Source: an uncultured bacterium
GTDB taxonomy: Bacteria > Bacillota > Clostridia > Lachnospirales > Lachnospiraceae
Reading direction: 5' to 3'
Length of the DNA: 7,124 nt
Assembly (NCBI GenBank): GCA_905214875.1
Contig: CAJMNR010000077.1
Location: 1 to 7,124 of the forward strand
Positions 1 to 5,511 of this stretch are shown here, in pieces. The position numbers were made by a program, and so were the translations under genes. The notes under the pieces were generated by a model. The model ran no database searches and had not been told where the DNA came from. It saw only the letters and a list, made by a program, of their open reading frames with translations. Each line of letters starts with the position of its first letter. Within the stretch, counting starts at the first letter, position 1.

Positions 1-33
1 ACTCCATATAAATTCATATAAGTTTTTGAAAAA

Positions 34-54
34 TGGCCCACTTTGTGGCCCACT
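34..54. repeat. Short direct repeat TGGCCCACT x2
   Basis: The nonamer TGGCCCACT occurs at 34-42 and again at 46-54, a 12-base period, between A-rich and T-rich tracts. It stands out as GC-rich in very AT-rich surroundings. No gene reads through it: the minus-strand frames across it are interrupted by stops within about 25 codons. Paired short repeats of this kind can be recombinase arm sites or an element boundary, but no integrase or att core is visible in the window, so the role is unknown. Apart from this repeat, bases 1-129 show no supportable feature. Confidence 0.4.
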
Positions 55-129
55 GGTTTTTTAATGTTTTATCGAAGCCCTATACAGTAAGTACGAACAT
101 TATATAACACAATAATTACAGAAAAAGAG

Positions 130-158
130 TTGATATTTTTACGAAGATATCATATACT
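130..158 (+). promoter_or_regulatory. Sigma-70 type promoter of antitoxin RNA and operon
   Basis: TTGATA (130-135, one mismatch to TTGACA) and TATACT (153-158, one mismatch to TATAAT) are separated by exactly 17 bases, with AT-rich DNA upstream that could act as an UP element. Transcription would start near 164-166, just ahead of the antitoxin repeats. It is the only convincing promoter seen in the window, so it probably drives the antitoxin RNA and, by read-through of the terminator at 263-287, the toxin and the genes after it. Confidence 0.8.
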
Positions 159-184
159 ATTCTTAGATAGAGAGTCTATCTTCG
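142..184. promoter_or_regulatory. Inverted repeats around the -10 region and RNA 5' end
   Basis: Two nested inverted repeats overlap here. CGAAGATA (142-149) and TATCTTCG (177-184) are perfect 8-bp complements flanking the -10 element and predicted start site. Inside them, AGATAG (165-170) and CTATCT (176-181) form a 6-bp stem with a five-base loop, AGAGT. The inner stem begins at the predicted first transcribed base, so it would cap the antitoxin RNA with a 5' hairpin. The outer repeat could be an operator for an unknown regulator. Neither role is shown; both are read from symmetry and position. Confidence 0.45.
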
Positions 185-259
185 GGAGAGTTCCTGCCAT
201 ATAAGTGGAAGATTTTAAACTCGGGAGAGTTCCTGCCATATAAGTGGAGAATTTTAAAC
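182..259 (+). repeat. Two tandem 39-nt antitoxin repeats
   Basis: Copy 1 spans 182-220 and copy 2 spans 221-259. They match at 37 of 39 positions; the only difference is AG versus GA in the stretch after GTGGA (positions 210-211 versus 249-250). Each copy begins TCGGGAGAGTTCCTGCC and ends ATTTTAAAC. A third copy does not continue: only TC and a GGGAG-like stretch follow, and the latter forms the 5' arm of the terminator. Period and near-identity are those expected of type III antitoxin units. Confidence 0.95.
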
Positions 260-262
260 TCA

Positions 263-287
263 AAGGGAGCGTTAGCTCCCTTATTTT
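263..287 (+). terminator. Intrinsic terminator between antitoxin and toxin
   Basis: AAGGGAGC (263-270) and GCTCCCTT (275-282) form a perfect 8-bp stem around the loop GTTA, followed by TTATTTT. In type III loci a terminator in this position limits transcription into the toxin, so antitoxin RNA outnumbers toxin mRNA. Here the same element would also throttle every gene downstream to 7020. The T-run is interrupted by one A, which should make it leaky, as read-through expression requires. Confidence 0.88.
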
Positions 288-302
288 CGTATAAGGAGAA
301 AT

Positions 303-310
303 AAAGGAGA
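303..310 (+). promoter_or_regulatory. Ribosome binding site of the toxin gene
   Basis: AAAGGAGA ends six bases before the ATG at 316, giving near-ideal spacing, and it fixes that ATG as the start. A second AAGGAG-like run lies just upstream at 293-299. The strong site contrasts with the transcriptional limitation imposed by the terminator just before it. Confidence 0.8.
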
Positions 311-315
311 TACGG

Positions 316-876
316 ATGGAAGAATTCAAATTATATAGTGTTTCGGACGATTATGTGGAATGGTTGCGTAAGGAATTTCCAAACGTATATTCCAATAAAA
401 TAAATTCCAGAACACACACCAGAAAATATTTAGGGGTGGTTCTGCAGATTGGGCAATATCATTATTATGTTCCAATGTCATCACCGAAAGATTCAGATTA
501 TCAGATTGCAGGAAAAAATAAAGTCATTAAGAAAAGCATTGTGCCGATTATTCGAATTGTGGTGAAAAATAAAGATGGTGAAAAAGAATTGAAGGGAACC
601 CTTAGAATCAGTCATATGATTCCGGTACCTGCATCAGAACTTGAATTATATGATTTAGAAAATGAATCAGATAGTACATATAAAGATCTCGTTCACAATG
701 AAATGATTTTTATACGTAAACATCGTGAGAAAATTATTTCAAATGCCAAAGTGATTTACAATCAAAAAGTAGCAAATGATACAACAGCTGGATATGTAAA
801 ATCGGCACTAGATTTTCAAGCACTTGAGGTGCTATGTGATAAGTATGAAAAAGCAAAGGAGATGAGCGAGGAATGA
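316..876 (+). CDS. toxN: Type III toxin, ToxN/AbiQ (CptN-like) endoribonuclease
   Basis: A 186-residue member of the ToxN/AbiQ family of RNases, which cut cellular and phage mRNA when freed from the antitoxin RNA and act in abortive infection. The fold signature is visible: N-terminal LYSVSDDYVEWLR (6-18), a strand pair KYLGVVLQI and YHYYVPMSS (37-56), the active-site-like SSPK (55-58, matching the T/S-S-P-K of ToxN), a strand IVPIIRIV (75-82), LRISHMIPVP (96-105), and the helix YKDLVHNEMIFIRKHREKI (122-140). It is somewhat longer than the usual 150-170 residues because of a basic stretch at 65-95. The preceding repeat RNA and terminator confirm the assignment. Its TGA overlaps the next ATG, so translation should be coupled to the following gene, which is unusual for a type III toxin. 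CptN-like rather than classical ToxN is suggested by the repeat count only. Confidence 0.93.
   Translation: MEEFKLYSVSDDYVEWLRKEFPNVYSNKINSRTHTRKYLGVVLQIGQYHYYVPMSSPKDSDYQIAGKNKVIKKSIVPIIRIVVKNKDGEKELKGTLRISHMIPVPASELELYDLENESDSTYKDLVHNEMIFIRKHREKIISNAKVIYNQKVANDTTAGYVKSALDFQALEVLCDKYEKAKEMSEE
855..876 (+). promoter_or_regulatory. Translational coupling site, toxin to operon
   Basis: AAAGGAGA (855-862) lies inside the end of the toxin gene, 11 bases upstream of an ATG at 873 that overlaps the toxin TGA as ATGA (873-876). This stop-start overlap normally lets ribosomes finishing the first gene reinitiate on the second. It ties synthesis of the coiled-coil protein to that of the toxin. Confidence 0.75.
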
Positions 877-1481
877 TAAGTGCAGAGTTACAACACAATC
901 CATATTTGTTAGAAACAAATGTTAAATTTAATGGACAGAGTCCAAAGATCAACAGTCAAATCGAAAAGTATGAAAATCAATTGTTGTCTGATTGGGTAAA
1001 GAATATTCCAAGAATATTTTATGACGAAATGAATGGGTATGATTTTGATTTGTTTTTTTCGGGAACAGAATATGACTTCCAAAAGCTAAATCAGGCATTT
1101 GCACAAGCAGGTGTTACGCAAGAGCAGGTGCGCCTCATTATGCGTAATGAATTAGAGGATGCAGAGGTAAAAAGTAATGAGATAAATGGGATGATTGACT
1201 GGCTAAGATCGGAAAGAAACAGGCAGTTCGATTTTGATGCTTTTTATGATGCCAATAAAGGGCTATTTGAGGAAACTTTTTCATGTGTATTAGTAAGAGG
1301 TATGGATGAATTGACGGAAGATTTATCTTTTGCTTTTGAGAATGTGAAGAGTGTGGAAGAAATAGCGAGTACAAATCTTACATATGTACCGGTCGTATTT
1401 GTTGTAGAGGAAAGTACAATGCATCAATTTAGAACTGAATTGATAGAATTATTAGCCAGAAAAGATATAGAACAGAAATAA
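873..1481 (+). CDS. Unrecognised protein, N-terminal part of split gene
   Basis: A 202-residue product that I cannot assign to a named family. No signal peptide or membrane segment is visible. It begins with NPYLLETNVKFNG (9-21), continues with an acidic, aromatic-rich helical region (DEMNGYDFDLFFSGTEYDF, 51-69), a charged helix RNELEDAEVKSNEINGMIDW (91-110), and near the end a hydrophobic beta strand, YVPVVFVVEES (171-181), followed by a helix rich in Leu and Glu. The TAA at 1479-1481 falls between that helix and a strand encoded just after it in the same frame, LFFYISP, so the alpha/beta domain appears cut in its middle. The start is supported by AAAGGAGA upstream and the ATGA overlap with the toxin. 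The natural product is probably the 538-codon frame described for 873-2489. A stable short protein is possible but less likely. Confidence 0.75.
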   Translation: MISAELQHNPYLLETNVKFNGQSPKINSQIEKYENQLLSDWVKNIPRIFYDEMNGYDFDLFFSGTEYDFQKLNQAFAQAGVTQEQVRLIMRNELEDAEVKSNEINGMIDWLRSERNRQFDFDAFYDANKGLFEETFSCVLVRGMDELTEDLSFAFENVKSVEEIASTNLTYVPVVFVVEESTMHQFRTELIELLARKDIEQK

Positions 1482-1595
1482 CTGTTTTTTTATATTTCAC
1501 CAGCTCTGGATAAGGATTATGCGATTCGTTTTATTTGTGACTTAGGAATAGATGAACCTCAGCTAATATCAAGAATTCATGATGGCAATGTAGAA

Positions 1596-2489
1596 ATGTA
1601 TATAAAGAACTATCCTATGGTCGCATTTGTTCGTGAAGTAATTCGAATTGTCAAAAATGAAGTGAATGTATTGGAGGCTCAATTAGAGGAGAAGAATGAA
1701 CAGAGTTCTATTGAGAATGCAGAAGTTTATTATCAGATTTCTGAGTTGGAAGGAATTATAGAAAAAATAAAAGAAGCAGATGGTCATTTTGTTGATTTGG
1801 ACAATTATATAGGTGCAGCAAAATTTAATGAGTTGAAAGCTGAAATAGAAGATGCAATACGAAACTGGAAGAGTCGTAAGACAAAAGTTGTTGGGGAGGT
1901 TGAAATCGATAAGAACGCTACTGCATATGAGCAGGAATTGATTAGATGTACAGGTGCGTTCTTTGAGAAGGCGATTACATATTATCAGTTTGAAAAGAGT
2001 AGAATTGAGAAAGAATTGAATAAAATATATCTGCAGCAACCATTAGACTCGGAATATAAACCAGAGGGCGTAGTTTTGGATATGCCAAGCAAACCAGAAA
2101 TTACTGGTATTAAAGAAATTTTAGTGGGATTAAAGGAAGAACGTTATGAAGAGAAAAAAGATCTGCTGGATTTCTTTAAAGTTTCTTCAGAACCGAAAGA
2201 GTTAGTTTTAGCAGTAACTTGTTATTACGAGAAATGGAGAGAAGCGGCAATCGAAACAATTATCCCTGTTGTAGAAAACTATATAACCGAAAGTCAGGAG
2301 AATCTGCAAAATTATTATGAAGAACTTGCAAAAAAATATCATGAGAAATTATCACAATTACATGAGTACAAGGTGGAGGAGAAAAACAGGATAGCTTCTC
2401 AACTGTCAGAGGATGAAAGAATGCTTCAAACAGATAATGACTGGTTGGTTGCGTTTAAAGATCTATTAGTGGAAATTGAAAGAGGATAG
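1596..2489 (+). CDS. Coiled-coil protein, C-terminal part of split gene
   Basis: From the first in-frame ATG after the TAA the frame gives 297 residues, predominantly helical and highly charged, of no family that I recognise. A heptad-like coiled coil covers about 13-62 (VREVIRIVKNEVNVLEAQL onward), further helices fill 110-145 and 172-195, and a long Glu/Lys-rich helix runs from about 215 to 272, ending near DNDWLVAFKDLLVEIE (280-295). The pattern resembles stalk or tip helices of scaffold or dynamin-like proteins, but no GTP-binding motif is present. No ribosome binding site precedes 1596, so independent translation is doubtful; most likely this is the C-terminal two thirds of the 538-codon gene. 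The TAG stop lies two bases before the next ATG, and its end supplies the AGAGGAT ribosome binding site of the ATPase, so the two are coupled. A scaffold or adaptor role for the HerA-like ATPase is inference. Confidence 0.7.
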   Translation: MYIKNYPMVAFVREVIRIVKNEVNVLEAQLEEKNEQSSIENAEVYYQISELEGIIEKIKEADGHFVDLDNYIGAAKFNELKAEIEDAIRNWKSRKTKVVGEVEIDKNATAYEQELIRCTGAFFEKAITYYQFEKSRIEKELNKIYLQQPLDSEYKPEGVVLDMPSKPEITGIKEILVGLKEERYEEKKDLLDFFKVSSEPKELVLAVTCYYEKWREAAIETIIPVVENYITESQENLQNYYEELAKKYHEKLSQLHEYKVEEKNRIASQLSEDERMLQTDNDWLVAFKDLLVEIERG

Positions 2490-2491
2490 AT

Positions 2492-5400
2492 ATGGAGAAT
2501 GAATTAGTAAAAACAGAACAAAATGTATTGACCGACAAGTTTGAAATTACGGTAGAAGACCGTTTGGAAATTATTGATGAATATGTCAGAAAAAAATATC
2601 TTACACGTCTTTCGGATATGCAGATTATGCCATTAGGAGAATTAACTCCATTAGAGGAAGATTTAATTGATAATGTAAGAATGTATCGTATTACTGAGAT
2701 GGTGTATCAAAAAGATGAATCTGTTATGGATAAGTTCACTACTGTGTTTAATACATTGGCAACTTATAATGCATCTGTATTTTTCTTAATTGATTCAGAT
2801 GGAAGACAGGCGAATTATTATCTTGGTGTAAGGAATAACGAAGCAAATGATTCTGTGAAAAAAAGATCTACAGTAACGTTGGGAGACACTTTGAAACAGA
2901 CCTTAATTGGTCATTTTCCAGGAGTAAAAATCGAGAATGAAGACCGCAAGAAAATCGCAGAGTTTTCAGAGAAAATTATGGGACTTAAGAATGTTACTTC
3001 TGTTAGTGTTGTGGGAAGCAGTCGCCGAGAAAAGGAACGATCACAAAATGAGTTTGCACAGGGAATGGAAAAGTTATGTCTTGCAATGAGTGGTCGTCCA
3101 TATACTGCGGTTATTATTGCTGATAATAAGAATGCATGGGATATACAACAAGAGAGAAAGAAGTATCAAGAACTATATACAGCATTATCACCATTACAAA
3201 AGATGCAAATTTCTGATTCAAAAGCTGAAACGGAGTCGAGGAGTCAGTCCTTTGCCGAGATGAATGGAAAACAAAAGGCTGCCATGATTAAAAATGCTGT
3301 TATATCTGTTGCAGGAACAGCTGCAGGTATTGGACTAGGAGCAATGTTTGGTGGAACAGCTGCTATGCTAGGTGGTCAAATTGGTGGACAAGTTGGTGGG
3401 CAAATCGGTAATTTTATTTCTTCGCTCGCACCTACAAAACAAATTAGTAAAGCAATAACAACTGGAACAACAATTACAGAAGAAAATAAAGCTGTTACAG
3501 ATATGCTCGTTATGCTTGATGAAGCTTTAAAGAAAATGAATGAGTATGATAGTTATGGATTATGGAATGTTGCCGGATATTTCTTGTCAGATGATATGTC
3601 AGCTGCTGAGATAGCGGCCAGCAATTATCGATCTTTAATGAATGGCGATAATTATGGAAGAGAAGTGTCCGCAATTAACTCTTGGAGAAGTAATGATCTT
3701 GAATTGGCGGGAGAATATAGGGATTTAACTACTTACATATCAAGATTTGTGCACCCACAATTTAACTATGGTGGAAATATTCTGGTTACTCCATCAACGA
3801 ATATTAGTGGAAAAGAATTGGGATTGCATTTAGGATTACCTCGTTCAACTGTGCCGGGACTTCCGGTAATTGAACATGCGGAGTTTGGAAAAGAGGTTAA
3901 TACCTATCAGTTATTCGAAAAAGAAGTAAGTAATCGCCCGGAGGACAGAGTGACACTAGGTCGTGTATTTGATATGGGCTTGATTACAGATAAAATTGTG
4001 GAATTAAATAACAAAAGTCTTAATATGCATACATTTATTACAGGATCCACTGGTTCAGGAAAGAGTAATACTGTATATCAAATTCTGATGGAATTGAGAC
4101 AAGATCGTGTACCTTTCCTTGTAATTGAGCCGGCAAAAGGAGAGTATAAAGATGTGTTTGGGCATTTGTCAGATGTAAATGTATTTTCAACGAATCCGAA
4201 TGTTGCGCAGTTGATTAACATCAATCCTTTTAAGTTTCCTCGTTCCATTCATGTGCTAGAGCATATTGATGGATTAGTAGAAATCTTTAGTGTATGTTGG
4301 CCGATGTATGATGCGATGCCGGCATTTTTCAAAGATGCGATTCTTAAAGCATACGAAGCAGTTGGATGGGATTTGGGTTCTTCGACATTTGAGGGTGATA
4401 ACTTAGAATATCCGGATTTTGATATTCTTGCGGAACAATTGGATAAATTGATTACAAATTCTGATTATGCAGCAGAAATTAAGTCGAACTACAGAGGTGC
4501 TTTGTTAACAAGAGTAAAATCACTTGCAGTAGGATTGAATAAATATATTTTCACAGAAGAACAGACACCATATGAGCAATTGTTTGATGAAAATTGTATT
4601 TTAGATATCAGCAGAGTGAAATCTTCAGAGACGAAAGCACTTCTTATGGGATTGATGGTATATATTCTAAATGAATACCGTATGGATCAAAAAACAGAAA
4701 ATAACACAGGGTTACGTCATGTTACTGTTTTAGAGGAGGCTCATAATTTATTAAAAAATACATCTAGCGGAGAATCGGAATTGATTGGAAAATCTGTTGA
4801 GATGATTACCAATACAATTGCTGAGATACGCACATATGGAGAAGGGTTTATAATTGTAGACCAGTCTCCATCATCTGTTGACATTGCGGCGATTAAGAAT
4901 ACCAACACAAAGATTGTGCTTCGAACACCAGAAGCAAATGATAGAGAGGCGGTAGGACGTTCTATGGGATTGTCAACTGCACAGGTAAATGAAATTGCTA
5001 AATTGCCAAGTGGAGTGGCTGTTGTATATCAGAATAACTGGATTAGTCCCGTTCTTACATTAGTGGATAAAGCAAAAGTTAAGGAAGAGGCATATAAGTA
5101 TGAGAATCCTGCTTTTATCAAGACTGTACGAGAAGCGAGAACAGAATTATTATGTATGTTATTGCAACCATGGGTAAATAGAGAACAGTATAGAGGTAAA
5201 ATCTTAAGAAACGATCTTAAAGCATTGGATATTCCAAAGAAAATGAAAGATTGCATATCAGAGTGTATTGAGCAGTATCTATTTTTTCAAGGTAATATGA
5301 TTTGGAAAGCAGAAGAGATAGCATATCTTCAAATTTTGGTTAAAGCAGTGCTTGCAATTTCAGATGCTGAATTTAAAAACATTGTTTTAAATGGAAAAGC

Positions 5401-5509
5401 TGACGAACTTAGAATTACAATTAAACAGAAAACTATAGGGTTGAGTTATCAGGAGATTGAAGAAGTGTGTTGTGTTCTTACAATGGAAACTGAGGAGGCG
5501 AATAAATAA
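2492..5509 (+). CDS. HerA/FtsK-like ATPase with N-terminal extension (DUF87-type)
   Basis: A 1005-residue P-loop ATPase of the HerA/FtsK class, whose members form hexameric rings that pump DNA or protein. Walker A is GSTGSGKS (518-525), followed by the HerA-typical VIEPAKGEYK (544-553); Walker B is VTVLEEAH (744-751) with acidic E748/E749; a sensor-like strand IIVDQSPSSVD (787-797) leads into NTNTKIVLR (803-811), where R811 is a candidate arginine finger. All core motifs look intact. Residues 1-255 form an alpha/beta region that I cannot name, with strands such as ASVFFLID (94-101) and YTAVIIAD (204-211). Residues 264-311 are a hydrophobic Gly/Ala-rich segment including three GGQ[I/V] units (294-305), a glycine zipper able to enter a membrane or drive oligomerisation. 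Residues 870-1005 form a helical C-terminal domain. Isolated HerA proteins are about half this size. It follows the coiled-coil gene by two bases and precedes the endonuclease gene by two. DNA translocation, protein export or defence are all possible. Confidence 0.9.
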   Translation: MENELVKTEQNVLTDKFEITVEDRLEIIDEYVRKKYLTRLSDMQIMPLGELTPLEEDLIDNVRMYRITEMVYQKDESVMDKFTTVFNTLATYNASVFFLIDSDGRQANYYLGVRNNEANDSVKKRSTVTLGDTLKQTLIGHFPGVKIENEDRKKIAEFSEKIMGLKNVTSVSVVGSSRREKERSQNEFAQGMEKLCLAMSGRPYTAVIIADNKNAWDIQQERKKYQELYTALSPLQKMQISDSKAETESRSQSFAEMNGKQKAAMIKNAVISVAGTAAGIGLGAMFGGTAAMLGGQIGGQVGGQIGNFISSLAPTKQISKAITTGTTITEENKAVTDMLVMLDEALKKMNEYDSYGLWNVAGYFLSDDMSAAEIAASNYRSLMNGDNYGREVSAINSWRSNDLELAGEYRDLTTYISRFVHPQFNYGGNILVTPSTNISGKELGLHLGLPRSTVPGLPVIEHAEFGKEVNTYQLFEKEVSNRPEDRVTLGRVFDMGLITDKIVELNNKSLNMHTFITGSTGSGKSNTVYQILMELRQDRVPFLVIEPAKGEYKDVFGHLSDVNVFSTNPNVAQLININPFKFPRSIHVLEHIDGLVEIFSVCWPMYDAMPAFFKDAILKAYEAVGWDLGSSTFEGDNLEYPDFDILAEQLDKLITNSDYAAEIKSNYRGALLTRVKSLAVGLNKYIFTEEQTPYEQLFDENCILDISRVKSSETKALLMGLMVYILNEYRMDQKTENNTGLRHVTVLEEAHNLLKNTSSGESELIGKSVEMITNTIAEIRTYGEGFIIVDQSPSSVDIAAIKNTNTKIVLRTPEANDREAVGRSMGLSTAQVNEIAKLPSGVAVVYQNNWISPVLTLVDKAKVKEEAYKYENPAFIKTVREARTELLCMLLQPWVNREQYRGKILRNDLKALDIPKKMKDCISECIEQYLFFQGNMIWKAEEIAYLQILVKAVLAISDAEFKNIVLNGKADELRITIKQKTIGLSYQEIEEVCCVLTMETEEANK
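3371..3406 (+). repeat. Three 12-nt units encoding GGQI/GGQV
   Basis: Three consecutive in-frame 12-base units, each starting GGTGG and containing CAA, run at 3371-3382, 3383-3394 and 3395-3406 in the ATPase gene. They encode GGQI-GGQV-GGQI. Most differences between them are synonymous third-position changes, so the peptide pattern seems kept by selection rather than being a fresh duplication. They form the core of the glycine-zipper segment of the ATPase. Confidence 0.7.
5492..5498 (+). promoter_or_regulatory. Ribosome binding site of the nuclease gene
   Basis: GAGGAGG lies within the last codons of the ATPase gene, 13 bases before the ATG at 5512. The match is strong but the spacing is longer than the usual 5-9, which may lower initiation and tie output to ribosomes arriving from the ATPase gene. 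No other ATG in frame nearby has a better site. Confidence 0.65.
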
Positions 5510-5511
5510 GT

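Larger units (their letters stand above)
165..287 (+). ncRNA. toxI: Type III TA antitoxin RNA (ToxI/CptI-like)
   Basis: This is a predicted small RNA that inhibits the downstream ribonuclease by direct binding, as in ToxIN, AbiQ and CptIN loci. It starts just after the -10 box, carries a 5' hairpin, two tandem 39-nt repeats (182-220 and 221-259) and ends in the hairpin-plus-T-run terminator. In the family the toxin cuts the precursor at each repeat and then stays bound to the resulting pseudoknot units. Within each unit GGGA can pair with TTCC and CCA with TGG, consistent with a compact fold; the A-rich TTTTAAAC at the repeat end is a plausible cut site. Two repeats is few; CptIN-type loci are known for about two, classical ToxIN for three to five or more. 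The identification rests on architecture plus the adjacent toxin. The exact 5' end is estimated. Confidence 0.85.
873..2489 (+). pseudogene. Single coiled-coil gene interrupted by in-frame TAA
   Basis: Bases 873-1481 and 1596-2489 lie in the same frame, and the 114 bases between them (1482-1595) are open and read as ordinary protein: LFFYISPALDKDYAIRF and so on for 38 codons, directly into the ATG at 1596. Apart from the TAA at 1479-1481 the frame runs for 538 codons. One base change (for example CAA or GAA to TAA) explains the break. The downstream ATG has no ribosome binding site (GGCAATGTAGAA precedes it). The choices are a nonsense mutation, a sequence error, stop-codon read-through, or two natural subunits. 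I favour a recent nonsense mutation or an error; read-through of TAA is not excluded. If the break is real, the adaptor-like protein is truncated while its neighbours remain intact. Confidence 0.6.

Noticed and set aside
1..69. Minus-strand reading frame across the left edge (GHKVGHF-like), possibly an integrase C-terminus
   Set aside because: It is only about 20 codons inside the window, begins after a stop, has no start or ribosome binding site, and the resemblance is too short to support a call.
182..259. Tandem repeats as a CRISPR array
   Set aside because: The units are directly adjacent with no unique spacers, and the promoter, terminator and ToxN-like gene around them explain them as a type III antitoxin RNA.
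734..952. Minus-strand open frame of 72 codons (also similar ones at 1138-1374, 1683-2039 and 5029-5256)
   Set aside because: All lie opposite well-supported genes, have no convincing ribosome binding site, and their translations are Leu/Ile/Phe/Cys-rich shadow sequence.
1440..1469. TTGATA with GATATA 18 bases later as a promoter for the C-terminal half of the split gene
   Set aside because: The -10 box matches only three of six bases, the elements lie inside coding sequence, and such matches are common in AT-rich DNA.
1512..1545. AAGGA followed by ATG at 1519 as a start after the TAA
   Set aside because: The ATG is out of frame with the downstream protein and opens only an eight-codon frame ending at TAG 1543-1545. 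An ATT in the right frame at 1524 would be a very rare start.
2492..5509. Conjugative VirB4/TraC-type ATPase, making the window part of a mobile element transfer module
   Set aside because: The EPAKGEYK, EEAHN and DQSPS-NTNTK motifs are more typical of HerA/DUF87 proteins, and no relaxase, coupling protein or mating-channel genes are present. Not fully excluded.
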